Origin: Cephalotus follicularis
Lineage: Eukaryota > Streptophyta > Magnoliopsida > Oxalidales > Cephalotaceae
Direction: 5' to 3'
Length of the DNA stretch: 64,000 bases
Assembly (NCBI GenBank): GCA_001972305.1
Contig: BDDD01000062.1
Span: 80,816-144,815, forward strand
How positions within the stretch are numbered: position 1 is the first letter of the stretch; each line of letters opens with the position of its first letter. Below, piece by piece: positions 33,881 to 45,607 of the stretch. A model generated the notes under the pieces. It did not search any database. It saw only the letters and a list, made by a program, of their open reading frames with translations, and was not told the origin of the DNA. The translations under genes and the position numbers were made by a program.

Positions 33881-35356
33881 TTAGATTTTAAATGACAGTG
33901 TCTTATTTGAATAGAAATTTTTTCATATTATGTGTAAATAAAAATATTATTTACATATTTTAATCTCAATGTTGATGAAATAAAAAATCTACATTGAGGC
34001 AATGTATTTCCCATAGTTATACATATTTATTATATATGCCTTAAAACTGAATATAATAAATGAAGATAATGAGATATATACCTTGCAATCATAAAGATTT
34101 AGAATTAGTAGCTCGTGATATTTTTTTCTATTGAGTTCAACCAATTTGGTGTAGTCAATTGTCTCTCTTACAGGTGCAGGCAGTATTTCAACATTTTTGC
34201 TACTTGGTTGCAAGCTACAAGACACCAAATGAAACAAAGAATTGGTTTTAACATGTTTTATGTATAGTAATAAATGATTTTTATTGATATTGAGTAAAAT
34301 ATCGTTCCAGAAAATCTTTGCATTGTGAAATTGTTGGAGTGATGTGGTATGTGGTAGATGCACAGCTACTGACGTAAAGAGTTCCTTAACATTAGTGAAA
34401 CTCTTTTGTTAGAATGTAAGAGATGCCAAATATGTATGTTGTTTGCTATTTTTCGTTATTGTTACTGACCTTTAAATTGTTTCACTCGATGGCTGTGAAA
34501 GAGAAGACCATTGTGATGGAGAAAACAGTCAGAGAAGACGATCTGTTGGAGAAGATGATCAACCGGAGAGGACGATCGGTTGAGGAGATGAACGGCCGGA
34601 GAACAGAACACTCGCTAGATGGTGGTGTGTGGCGTGACAAAAACTAGAATTTGGGGCTTCATTCTTTCTTTTCATAGGTAGATAATTACACATTTATCTA
34701 TAACCTTGGGAAACTTTTTTTCACAAAATAAAAAGAGATGGAATGTGATCCTCTTGACTAAAGTGGTCGAGAATGTTTGAGTGAGTTGTCGTAGCTTAAA
34801 CCTATAAAAGTATTTTAGCATTAAGGTTATGATGTGACAAAGATATAATCATATAGTTATATTTGATATGTAATATAAATTTGTAATGTATTGAAGAAAT
34901 TTACCATTTTTTAGCGTTTGAAAAATTGTTTCTTTACTTTCAGACTATCACCAGTTGGTTCTTTTAAGTCTACTTTCTAGTGTAGGAACAAATGATGTTG
35001 GTATTGTGGAACTATCTGGTTCTTCTCCTCTTATTTTTAGCAGTGCAATGTTTCATTCTTAGGCAAAAGTTTTGGACACTATAAAATCTGGTGGTTTATT
35101 TTCAAAATGTTTGCTATTGAAATAGACTTGGAAAATCATTGTTTGTCCAATCAAGTCATTGATCCATGTTCAAAGTGTTATCGGAACATCATTTCTTTCA
35201 TTTAGAATGAGTTTTTTTTTTTTTTGAGTATTTATCAATTATCATCTAAGCTTGCTTGTCAAACATGATAAATATACTATTCTATCATTTTCATCAACTA
35301 TGAAGTTTTTAACAGCATATGAAGTTTTTTTTTTCGTAGTTATAATAGAGTGAAAT
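33881..35356. other. AT-rich sequence, no established gene
   Basis: About 1.5 kb of AT-rich DNA with short homopolymers. A segment at about 33930-34050 resembles 42040-42160 on the far side of the LINE. A weak exon candidate lies at 34084-34211. A small ORF at 34423-34647 (MAVKEKTIVMEKTVREDDLLEKM in its second half) resembles nothing I know. Confidence 0.5.
34084..34211 (-). pseudogene. Candidate single exon of an unknown gene
   Basis: On the minus strand, TTTGGTGTCTTGTAG could be an acceptor before 34211. It is followed by 128 open bases (VEILPAPVRETIDYTKLVEL, then LNRKKYHELLILNLYDCK), and AAG/GTATAT could be a donor at 34083. The protein segment matches nothing I recognise. Adjacent exons are not evident, so this may be a gene fragment or chance. 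Confidence 0.22.
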
Positions 35357-35482
35357 ATCAATTTAACGAGATATACAAAAGGCCTGCAATTAACCTTACA
35401 TCCTCTCTGGCGATTTTCAAAAAACTTACCGTTTTCTTAACTTTTCCCAACTGTTGCAGGTCGTCTTGCCCGACCTGCAACA

Positions 35483-37369
35483 ATGGCGTCTCCACCAATG
35501 ACCTGTGGAGAGCCGCGCGACCCTCCACCTGCCCACTCAACCCCGCCACCATCCTCCCTTCCCTCTTCCTCCGCTGCCCCTGCACCCCACCAAAAAATCT
35601 CTTATAAGTCTGCGCTAGGACGTCCCGCTTCAGCGCCTTTAATCCCCTTATCCCAACTGCCAGAGGTACCCAAAATCCCCATCAACCCAAAATCACCGCC
35701 GTCCTTCAATGGCAAACCGCTTGTCAACCTATCCCCTCAAGATGTCAAGCTGGCGTCGGAGTTTCACGCCTTCAGCCTCATAGCCAAGTTCAGTTTGCAA
35801 AGACCTCCAGTTGACCTATTTGAGCATCATGTCAACTCTTCATGGGGCTTACAACAACCGGCTACTGTCGGGCTTCTTGATCCTAAACACATTCTGATTC
35901 ATCTTCACTCAGCAGATGACTTCTCCGAGGCGTGGTCCAGGGAATCTCGTGTTTTTGACAACCGACGTTTTTTGCTCCTACGATGGACTCCCATCTTCTC
36001 CAAGCCAAAAGATTCAAGACTCTCAGCAATGTGGATGTGGCTCCCTGGTCTACCCCTTCCGTGCCAAAATTCGTCAATTCTCGAGGTCATTGGAAACTCC
36101 ATTGGTCGTTTTCTGCGCCTGGACGAATGCACGATGCGGTTGAAGCACCCCATGTCGCCCAGGTTGTGCGTCGAGATGGATTTGGCTGTCAAGCTTCCGA
36201 AAGAGGTTGTAATTGCTGTAGGAACTGAAGAAATCTACCACCAGAAAATTGAATATGATCAGCGGATTGGTTTCTGCAGTTTTTGCCTTCTCCAAGGCCA
36301 CCTCGATATCAACTGCCGCAAGAAGCAAAATCAAGCCAACACCATTGGTAATGCAGCTGCCACCCGAGGTAATGTTAATTCTAACCTAAATGACTCTGTG
36401 GTGAATGCTGTGCAACCTGAGAATGTTCACAGGCCTCATGCCAGGCGCCCCAATAGAACCCAACCCGCTGACAACCCTTCCTCTATCTCCCACCCGCCAA
36501 CTGCTTGTGATTTTGCCCAAGTTAATTTGAGTCATCAACCTGCCACTCAATCTCCTGCCGCCACTTATAATCCCACCCACCCTTTCCCTCCTCATCCTAC
36601 CCAAGCCATTGAGACAGCTATCCTCAATGATGCTGGCGCCATACAATCTGCTGATATCCCCCTCACCGTTTCTGCCCCATAATCCTCCTGTCCTGTCCAA
36701 ATTCAGGACACTGTCAATGACACTCAACTCATCGCCATTCACAACAAATTCGACCTCCTAACGTCCACCTCCGATTCTCCTAGCCAGGCATCCTTGGGAG
36801 TATCCAGCCTCCCTCTTGAGCCTTCCAACTCCTTAACTCCTCTTATGACAAACAAGCCAATAGACCCCACTCCTGTTACCTTACAGCCTAATCCCTCTAT
36901 TTCTCCTTCCCACCAAAACACTGCCCCTCCTCCTAACCTGCTAGCGGCAGTGTTGCTTCCTCCCCCACCCTAGCAGGACCCAGCTCCATCCAACCCACCA
37001 GCCCTGCTTAGCCCATATGAGCCTGCCCTCTTGACCAATCCGCCCCCCTCTTCTGCTGCCCAGCAGGCCCTTGTTATGCAGCTTATAGACAGCCTTGTTC
37101 CCCCTACCCAACCCGTTGCCCCTGTCATGGACAACGCCACCCGTGACACTCTCTCGGATCTCCACAATCTGTGCTCCCTTAACCCTGCTGACAGTTTAAG
37201 CACAAACTCAGATTGTCGGATCCCTATTCCCGAATCACCGTTTTCCATATCATCCCCGCCTAGAGGAGTGGTTTCCACTCGCGCTTCCAAAAAGGCCAAA
37301 AGTAAAGGCCAACCTAAAGGCAGCTCTAGTGCCACTAAAAAAGGTGCCCTCTCTCCCTCCTCCTCATGA
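35483..37369 (+). pseudogene. LINE ORF1 (DUF4283-type RNA-binding protein), two stops
   Basis: Starts MASPPMTCGEPRDPP. A Pro/Ser-rich N-terminus is followed by a DUF4283-like fold at about residues 90-230 (FHAFSLIAKFSLQRPP, VGLLDPKHILIHL, LSAMWMWLPGLPLPC). A zinc knuckle fits C-x2-C-x4-H-x4-C: CSFCLLQGHLDINC. The frame stops at 36680-36682 (TAA) and 36973-36975 (TAG) but stays open in the same frame to 37369, with a Pro-rich linker and a basic tail (ASKKAKSKGQPKG). Both stops could come from Gln codons. ORF1 would coat LINE RNA. Confidence 0.85.
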
Positions 37370-40300
37370 TTAATTTTCTCATCTGGAATATGCGTGGTAC
37401 GGGCCCTACCACCAAACTCGACTATATCAAAAATGAAGTCAAAACCTCCAATATCTCTCTTTGTGCTCTCCTTGAGCCTAAGCACGCTGGCTCTCACTTG
37501 TTGAGAACCTCGCTTGCTCTCCACATCCCGAACCACATCCACTGTAACCCCGTTAACAACCACATTTGGCTGTTATGGAACAATGACATTGACGTCAACG
37601 TTGTGGACCACTCCGATCAATACATTACCGCCAAGATAACCCATAACTCCAAAAGCTTTTTCCTCTCCACCGTCTATGCCAACTGTGACATCAATCAGAG
37701 AAAGCTCCTCTGGCATGATCTCTCTATTTTTGACCCGGGTTCCCTACCCTGGTTGATAGGTGGGGATTTCAACACCATATCCAAACCCTCCAAAAAATGC
37801 GGAGGAAGGCCCTATTCCAATAAGTCCATGGACCATTTCAACAGCTTCATTGCTAGTTCTGGCCTCCTTGAGGTTAGCTATCTTGGTGACCAATACACCT
37901 GGTGTAATAACAATGCTGGGCCCACAAGGATTTGGCTAAGACTGGACAGGCTTCTCACCAATCTTGCGGGCTCCTTAGCCTTTCCGAACCTGAAAGTGGT
38001 CCACAGACCCATAATCTTGTCTGATCATTGTCCTATAGTCGCCATTAATCATGAGCCCACTAGATTCCCCCGCAACTTCAAGTTTTTAAGACAATGGACT
38101 CAGGATGAAGACTTCTCAAATGTTATGACCCGTTCTTGGGCTTTGAACTCTGAAGGCCCTCCTTTAGTCACTCTGCACAAAAAACTTCTTCGCTGTAAAT
38201 CTGCTTTCTCTTCGCTTCAAAAGTAGAAAAAAGAGGATCTCCACAATCAAATCTTGGGAGCTTCCCTTCAAATCCAGCACCTTGAGGTCAAGCTCCAATC
38301 GGCTTTCGACAAGGATTCCCTTTGTGATCTCAACAGTGCCGAACAGCTGCTCACGTCTCTGTTAACAAAGGAGGAAGGCGTGCTAAGGGACAAGGCTCGG
38401 GTCAAGTGGCTCTCTGAAGGTGACCGCAACACGGCTTTTTTCCATGCATGCATCAAAGAGAAGCGCAATCAGATGCACCTTAATTTCGCCCTTCCGGATG
38501 GTTCGCACACTGACAATCTGGACTCCCTGGGGCCCATGGCGGTTGAGCACTTCTCTCAAATCCTCACCTCTGACTTTCCCAGTCCTTTTCTCCACCCCCT
38601 CAGCTTTGAAGAAAGCTCTCGCCAAACTAGCGACCTTCTTACCTTCATTCCGAGAAAAGTTACGAATCAGCAGAATGCCTACCTTTGCCACCCCCCTGAA
38701 TGGAACGAAATATGGTCTGCCATCAAGAACCTTAACCCCGACAGTGGCCCAGGCCCGGATGGGTTCTCTGGTCACTTCTACGTGGCAGCCATAGACTACA
38801 TAAAAGAGGATCTACAGTCTGATGTCCTCGATTTCTTCCGGGGCGGACACATTCCCAAAAGTGTGGCGTCCACCTCTTTGGCCCTTATACCTAAAGTGAA
38901 GAACCCCAGCTCATTTTCGGATCTTAGGCCTATCAGTCTCTGCAATTTAAGTTATAAAATCATCTCTAAAATCCTCAATGACCGCCTGGCCTCCATCCTC
39001 CCCAATCTCATCAGTCAAGAGCAATCTGGTTTTGTCAAAGGACGGAGTATCCATGAAGGCTTTGCCATGGCTCATGAGATGGTGCACGAGATTGACAGGA
39101 AAACCAAAGGGGGAAATGTCATGTTCAAAATTGACATGTCCAAAGCCTATGACCGCCTCGAATGGGTTTTTCTCCTTAAATTCCTCGAGCGCTTTGGGTT
39201 TTCCAACAAATGGCAAGATCTCATTTTTCGCTTCATATCCAGCTGTTGGTTCTCGGTGTCCCTGAGCGGAAAATCGTTTGGGTTCTTCAAGTCAACTAGA
39301 GGCCTCCGTCAAGGGGATCCCTTATCCCCTAGCCTTTTCATCCTGGCACAAGACGCCTTAAGCCGCAAGTTGAACCACCTTGTGTCTGTTGGGGATATAG
39401 AGTTCTATAAAGGCCCGAAAGGGTCTAAGAGTGTCTCGCATCTCCTCTTCGCTGATGACATGCTATTTTTTGTTAGTGGCAAGAAGAATTCCATTTCTAA
39501 CTTCTGCAAGCTTCTGCACGAATATGAGGGCTATAGTGGTCAATTGATTAATCGGGACAAGAGTTCTTTCGTTGTGTCTTCCAAGATGACCAGGCAAAGA
39601 TCCGACCTCATTTCTGACTGGTCTCATTTTCAAGGTCAATCCCTCCCCATCAAATACCTGGGTATCCCCCTCTTTAAGGGAAGAGCACAATCCCAATATT
39701 TCGATGACCTCGTGGAACGCATTTCCTCGAGGATCCAAAATTGGAAATGCAAACTTCTCTCCTTCGGAGGGAAGCTTACTCTGATCAAAAGTGTCCTATC
39801 ATCTATGCCCATTCACATCATGTCCCTTCTTAAAATTCCCAAAATGGTGTCCAAACGTATCCAATCTTTATTTGCCAACTTCCTTTGGAGCTCCCAAGCA
39901 AATAGCAGACACCACTGGATCAGTTGGCATCAAATATGTAATCCTTTTGAGGAAGGCGGCTTAGGCATCCGGGACATGGACTCTGTTATGCAAGCCCTCC
40001 AATCCAAACTTGCCTGGCTTTTCCTCCAAGGAGAATCCTTGTGGGCCCAAATCGTGAGGAGCAAATATGGCACTTGCCACCATATCCTCCAAAACGGAAT
40101 CCGACCTTTCTCGTCTCACTGTTGGAAAGCCATAGCTAAACATCTCCCTTTCATCTCCAACAACTCGCGCATGATCATACGTTCGGGGAATTCCTCCTTC
40201 TGGAAAGAGAATTGGCTGGGTCGCCCTCTCTGGTTTCCAGCTTGCCCCCTTCCCGCTCTTACGGTTAAAGAAGCTCTGGATATCCCCCCTCTTCTGGACG

Positions 40301-40650
40301 TGATACTCGATCACCTCCAAAAAGAGGTGGCCAAGTCCATCAAGCTCATCGAGGGACAGGATAAACTCATCTTCTCTCTTGCGCCCTCCGGCATCTTCAG
40401 CTCCTCTCTCTTCTATGAAGAAAAGTTCCACAAAGACAATGCCTTTTCTTGGGTTAAGTATATCTGGAATTCCTTTATCCCCACCAGAATTGCCTTCTTC
40501 ATATGGAAGACTGTTTTTAACGGTATTTCCGTGGATCAAAACATTCAAAGAAGAGGCATTCCCCTGGTCTCAAAATGTCAGTGCTGCCTTAATTCCAACG
40601 TTGAAACTTTGGACTCCCTTTTCCTTGTTAACTGCTTCAATGATCTTTGA
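37366..40650 (+). pseudogene. LINE ORF2: endonuclease and reverse transcriptase, one internal stop, truncated end
   Basis: The APE-type endonuclease occupies the first 230 residues (WNMRGTG, LLEPKHAG, GGDFN, YTWCNN, RLDR, SDHCP), and its catalytic residues look intact. A TAG at 38224-38226 (LQK-stop-KKEDLH, where Trp is expected) separates it from the reverse transcriptase (SLALIPKVKNP, LRPISLCNLSYKIISKIL, KIDMSKAYDRLEW, RQGDPLSPSLF, LLFADDMLFF). A zinc-binding reverse-transcriptase tail follows (FIPTRIAFFIWK, CQCCLNS). The frame ends at 40650, where sequence joins directly to an RNase H tail, so the front of the RNase H domain has been deleted. Confidence 0.93.
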
Positions 40651-41130
40651 TATCCTCCTTGGGCCATAGAGTACATTTTAAGGGACTGCAAAAATCTCAT
40701 CCCCTCTCATGCTTCCGTCTCCCATGTCTTCAGGGAGGCCAATGGGCTTGCAGGTAGACTTGCAGCCCATGGCCATACCTGTCAAGGCATTTTCACTTTT
40801 GAGCGGGACTTGCTTCCTACCACGTGCCACGCTGCTTATCAGGCTGACGTCCTGGGTCAGCCCCAGTACAGACCTCTGTAGTTGTTTGATCTTTGGGATC
40901 CTCCTTGGGCCATAGAATACATTCTAAGGGACTGCAAAAATCTCATCCCCTCTCATGCATCCGTCTCCCATGTCTTCAGGGAGGCCAATGGGCTTGCAGA
41001 TAGACTTGCAGCCCATGGCCATACCTGTCAAGGCATTTTCACTTTTGAGCGGGACTCGCTTCCTACCACGTGCCACGCTGCTTATCAGGCTGACCTCCTG
41101 GGTCAGCCCCAGTACAGACCTCTGTAGTTT
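40641..41130 (+). repeat. Tandem duplication of the LINE RNase H C-terminus, 246-bp period
   Basis: Two near-identical units, each encoding WAIEYILRDCKNLIPSHAS and HVFREANGLA(D/G)RLAAHGHTC and ending QYRPL-stop. Matching positions 40681 and 40927 give a 246-bp period, 82 codons. Few mismatches are visible. The HVFREANGLAD motif is the usual end of plant-LINE RNase H domains. The first copy has Gly for the conserved Asp. Each unit ends in TAG, so the duplication does not extend ORF2. Confidence 0.9.
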
Positions 41131-41508
41131 TTTTTTTCCCTTTTTCCTTCTGTTGTACCTATGTTTCACTTGTTTTGCAGGTTACTTATCTTTTATGTTT
41201 ATGTTTCTTCCCCCGTTACTGGGGTTTTAAGTAGAATCCATATGAGGACTTTTTGCAAGGGTAAGCTTTATGCACTGCCCTATACTTTTGTAATATCCTC
41301 CATTAGAGGTGATTATAGTGTACATATGGGTAAGTCTTACGCATTGCCCAATAGTTTCTATTTTCCATCTCTTACAGGTGAGTCTATCTTTTGTAGGGGT
41401 AAGTTATATGCACTGCCCCATCTTCCCCTTCTCCGGTCCAGGTTTTTAAGCCCTGACCATTTTTTTGTTAATAATATGCTTCTGAGTGCTACCTCAGATT
41501 AAAAAAAA
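41131..41508 (+). other. LINE 3' untranslated region with degenerate repeats
   Basis: A T-rich start, then three imperfect copies of GGGTAAG-TTATGCACTGCCC (near 41260, 41331 and 41399), spaced about 70 bp. It ends with a short A-run. Confidence 0.75.
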
Positions 41509-41587
41509 ATCAATTTAATAATGAATAAAGTTAAATTTACTGTATATATTGTAAAATAATGAATATACTATATACCTTGGAACATGG

Positions 41588-41864
41588 GCGGATCTGCATT
41601 GGACCAGGGGGTCCTCCCCTGGGCCTAATTTTTTTTATTAAAACTAAGTTGTGTTTTGTTTATCTACCACCCCTAGGTCCAATTTTTTTAAAAAAAATTT
41701 AAGTTGTGTTGTGTTTATTATGGCAATAAGTTGTTTATTATAACAATAAAAACTAAGTTATGTTTTGTGAATGAACAATGTTATTGATATATATTATCTT
41801 AAAATATCTTATGATGTCATTGAGTTTTGCCTCCACTAAGTAAAATTCCTGGATCCGTCACTGT
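41588..41864. mobile_element. Small non-autonomous element (MITE or SINE-like)
   Basis: A 277-bp AT-rich block from GCGGATCTGCATTGG to CTGGATCCGTCACTGT, flanked by CATGG (41583-41587 and 41865-41869). The ends share an inverted GCGGATC/GATCCG core. Similar short elements are common in plant introns; the class is not decided here. Confidence 0.4.
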
Positions 41865-41869
41865 CATGG

Positions 41870-42298
41870 AATGAGAAATCTTTTAGTTCTCCATGGTCAT
41901 TGCAAAATCACTTACTAGCGCCCCATTTTTTCGCCAAACTACTACATGGAGGGCATGATTAGTAAAACCATCATTGTGTTGTGTCAATGTTCACAATCAT
42001 TGCTTTACATATAAAATACATTCCCTATAACTAAAAAGAGGTTTAAATACAAATATTATGTACATATTTTAATGTCCATGTTGGTAAAATAAAAAAAATT
42101 ATAGTGAGGCAATGTATTTAGTACATATATATTATATAATATATATGCCTTACATAGATAATGAATTCTCAAATTTCTTTATTAGCGGATCACCTCTATA
42201 TATAAGCTTAGACTTAGATTATACCTTTTTATAGATATGAGCTTATAAAGTATTAAACCTAAACTTGTAACTTAACAAAAGTAAGTACAAATAAAACA
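41870..42298. other. AT-rich flank plus probable LTR end of an old Copia
   Basis: 42040-42160 resembles 33930-34050 (shared GAGGCAATGTATTT and ATATATGCCTTA). About 42165-42298 is probably LTR: on the minus strand it starts TGTTTTATTTGTAC at 42298, next to a GA-rich polypurine tract at 42299-42312. The LTR's other end was not placed. Confidence 0.4.
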
Positions 42299-43301
42299 CC
42301 CTCTCAAGTTGGGACATACATATCAAAAAGACCTAACTCATTGCCAATATATAAAACACGATCACTCCGAAGAGGTTTTGTAAAGATATCAGTTAATTAT
42401 TCTTCAGATAGTATATGAATTAGCTAAATAACTCCACACTTTACTTTCTCATGAACAAAATGTCAATTCACTTCAATATGCTTTGTTCATTCATGAAAGA
42501 CAGGATTATTGGCGATATAAGATTCCCTCCAAGAAAAATGTAATAACCTAATGTGAACGACAATCAATAGGACACCCTGTCCAATCAGCATCCAAGTAAC
42601 TTACAACTTCTAAGGAATCTGGATCAAAATATCAAGATATATGAAGATGCCCTTGATCTCAAAATATTAAGCCTTGGACAGGAGCTATTGAGTATCTTAT
42701 AATCTGAAGAATTGCCTGACAATAAGGAGTACGAGGAACACTCTTGAATTGGCTCATCACACTAACAACAAAAAAAATATATATGTACGAGTAATAGTAA
42801 GATAATTCAATTTGTCAACTAATTGCCGATATTTTCTTAGGATGTAGGAGATCACTTTGCTCGTTATCAAGCTTTACAAGAGGATCTGTAACTTGCAATC
42901 AAGAAGCCCTACATCCCTTAAGATGTCAAGATTATACTTTCTTTGAGAAAGAGCTATAGCAATATTGGGATATGCAACCTCAATGCCAAGAAAATAGTGT
43001 AAGCGGCCCAAATCTTTAGTACTAAACTTATGCTGTAAAAATTACTCGAGTCTTTGTATAACTCCAACATCACTTCCAGTAACAGTAATATTATCTACAT
43101 AAACCAATAGAAGAATACACCCAACAGAGGAACACATGCCGAATACCGAGTGGTCCACACTAGATCGACGCATGCCAAAGGTAACCACTGGATCATTAAA
43201 TCTCCCAAACCAAGCAAGAGGAGATTGCTTCAAACCATATAGAGCCTTCCGCAATTTGCAAGCCTTCTCCCCCTAAGCAACAAATTCGGGTGGTTGCTCC
43301 A
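42299..43301 (-). pseudogene. Old Copia fragment: reverse transcriptase and RNase H
   Basis: On the minus strand from 43301: MEQPPEFV, then MRKALYGLKQSPLAWFGRFN (43254), then the catalytic motif as YVDN instead of YVDD near 43100. RNase H remnants follow (SIDWTGCPIDCRSH-like near 42575, and NIHFVHEKV-like near 42460) with many stops. The layer on its right, a short-LTR Copia, inserted just before the MEQPPEFV codons. Confidence 0.75.
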
Positions 43302-43431
43302 TGTTGGTTGTAGAGTGCAAAATTAGAAAATATTTCATTCACATAACATTATTAGATGTAAGATTACATATTTATAGTGTAGGATTACTAATGGGCCAAG
43401 CCCAGTAATCTACTAATTATTATCACTAACA
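43302..43431 (-). mobile_element. Short Copia LTR (130 bp) of element C2
   Basis: Ends TGTTGGTTGT and CACTAACA. Next to it at 43432-43448 the minus strand reads TCCATTTTGAGGGGGAG, a polypurine tract. A 130-bp LTR is typical of the Ale/Retrofit-like Copia group, so the lineage is a guess from length. The CTCCA at 43297-43301 would be one TSD copy; the other is beyond later insertions. Confidence 0.7.
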
Positions 43432-43448
43432 CTCCCCCTCAAAATGGA

Positions 43449-43961
43449 GCATATATATCATACATGCCCAGATTGTTAAAAATATAACTAACCCTCCCAC
43501 TACTCAAGGACTTTGTAAAGACATCTGCAAGCTATTCAGCAGTTCTCACAAACTTGATCAAAATAAGCTTTTGTTGAACCTTCTCACGGACAAAATTGTA
43601 GTCAACCTCAATATGCTTAGTGCACTCATGAAATACAAGATTCGAGGCAATATGGATAGTAGCTTGATTATCACACAATAGTTTCATAGGAGATGGATTA
43701 TCAAACCCAAACACACCCAACATCTGTTTTATCCACATCAACTCACATGAAGTATGTGCTATAGCCCTGTACTCTGATTCTGCACTAGACCGTGCAACAA
43801 CATTATGCTTCTTGCTGTTCCATGAGACAAGGTTACTTCCAACAAAGACACAATATCTAGTGGTGGATCTTCTATCAAAAGGTGATCCAGCCCAATCAGC
43901 ATCAGAAAAAGTCTCAACTTGATGATGGCCATGATCACAATATAGCAGCCCATGTCCTGGA
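43449..43961 (-). pseudogene. C2 RNase H
   Basis: The minus strand reads HPGHGLLYCDHGHH, then the RNase H words SDADWAGSPFDRRSTTRY, SSAESEYRAIAHTSCELMWIKQ and LLCDNQATIHIASN, then HIEVDYNFVREKV and KFVRTAE. A TAG (43528-43530) precedes LADVFTKSL and fits a Gln codon lost by transition. Only the 3' end of this element is visible, because C3-1 inserted at 43962. Confidence 0.8.
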
Positions 43962-45607
43962 TGTTGCCAAGATCTAGATCAACACTTTGATATATGTTAT
44001 AACCTAAGAAAAGAGAAGGAAGAAGATGTAACACTTACATTGAGTTCTTTACTCCTTCTAATCTTTTCAAAACACTATCTTACTTCAAGGCACTTTGAAT
44101 AGCAAAGGGCATGCTATCTCCAAGATGACCCATACCAAGAGAGAAGCAAGAGTGAGTGTATGGGAGAGAGAGTAAAATTTCAGCCAAAGAGGAAGAAGAA
44201 CAAGGGAAGAGATGTTAGTCCCTTAATGCCTTAGTCTCTTTTATACTTTTAGTGAAATGAACTCCCAAGTCTTAACTCATAATACACTTCCTTATATAGT
44301 AAGTGATGGTCAAAGCTTATTACCTTATTACTTCACCAAGTCAAAGGTAAGTAAGTCATGAGAATAAAAAACATGATTAATCTCATTAATCATGTAGCTT
44401 ATCTCATAAGCTAATTCAATTAAACTAATCCCATTAGTATACTTAATTATTTATTTATCTCCAATTCTCTTGCATTCCCACACTTGTATTGTGTGTGACT
44501 ATATGAGTTCATAATTACGCTAGACATAAGATTAATCATAACACTTATGATTATCTAATTAGTCATTCCTAATCGCATTGGAAACTTATAATCGAAATAA
44601 AAGAATTAAATCCTGATTTTAATTCTTTGTTACACGTGATTAATAATCAATTAATCTTGGTTATCCTAATTATCAACATCGATATCTAGCAATGCACCCA
44701 TGTAATATGAATATAACTTTGAACCTCGTACTATAGTTGCGTGTACATATAATCCCTCTACCGGTAATACTTGAATTAAACCTAGAGTAAGGAACATGTC
44801 AGACCCTAATAGCTCATTCATTAAAATGATATCGCATGTAATTAGCTATCATGATCAAATTACCAACTCTTTCTAATTAACTGATCTCTGATATTACAAT
44901 CAACATTCCAATACCTTTTCATCATGGCCAGGAAATATTACAGCTAATAATCCTAAGCATAAACTCCCTTTACTGGGAGCGATAGATTCCATATTTCTCA
45001 CTCACATATCTCTATGCATAATCTACCTCCATGCATAATCTACCATACTCAACTGATACTTGTATACTCCTCGTGGTTAGAACATGTACTTAAGTGTTAT
45101 CAAAGCATGATATCTTATACACAAGACATCTAGTGGTGGCTCAAGTCTAAGGACCACTCACACTACTGCAATACAAGAAGCATGTTTGACATGTAAGTAA
45201 AACTCCATACAGGACTTCTTACAGTGAGCCACTTCAGTGAACTCATAAAATAATGAGCACCCACGTGTATGCCATATAGTCACTACATGATGACTTGTGA
45301 GAACAGTCAACCTCTTCAACGAGCTGGGATACAACACGCTAGTCTATTCGGATAACATATGTCTAAGTATGCTATCCTACGACTAGAAAGGTTCTAGAAT
45401 AAAGCTTGTCGATGTGCTAACTCTCATTGAATATCTCATCATGGTTTTAGTCATCAAACTTTATTCCATAGACATTCATTGATTATACATATATTAATGA
45501 ACAATTGTCATTTATTATAATGAAGAACACCCTTTATTGAACGATAATGTTTATTACAAACTATTGTTATTACAAGATAACATGGCTTGTAGGACTTATC
45601 CCTAACA
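43962..45607 (-). mobile_element. C3-1 3' LTR, internally deleted near its left end
   Basis: Matches the LTRs at 48832-50569 and 57836-61833. The left end TGTTG is followed directly by sequence that lies about 90 bp in from the end of the other copies, so about 90 bp is missing. The right end is CCCTAACA, followed by the polypurine tract (minus strand CTAGTGGGAGAT, 45608-45619). It inserted in C2 RNase H. Confidence 0.8.

Larger units (their letters stand above)
35367..41508 (+). mobile_element. L1-type LINE with target-site duplication
   Basis: A 6.1-kb element flanked by the 10-bp duplication ATCAATTTAA (35357-35366 and 41509-41518), with an A-run at its 3' end (41501-41509). The 5' untranslated part is 116 bp. 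ORF1 and ORF2 overlap by ATGA at 37366, common in plant L1 elements. The intact 5' end and perfect TSD show a full-length insertion. It is disabled by stops in both ORFs and by a deletion/duplication near the RNase H domain. It is GC-richer than its surroundings. Confidence 0.93.

Noticed and set aside
34423-34647. 74-codon ORF with a charged second half, considered as a host gene
   Set aside because: No homologue comes to mind, there is no clear promoter or splice structure, and the surroundings are AT-rich filler.
35358-37563. Antisense ORFs opposite LINE ORF1 (up to 197 codons)
   Set aside because: They mirror the GC-rich codon use of the real sense ORF and have no domain.
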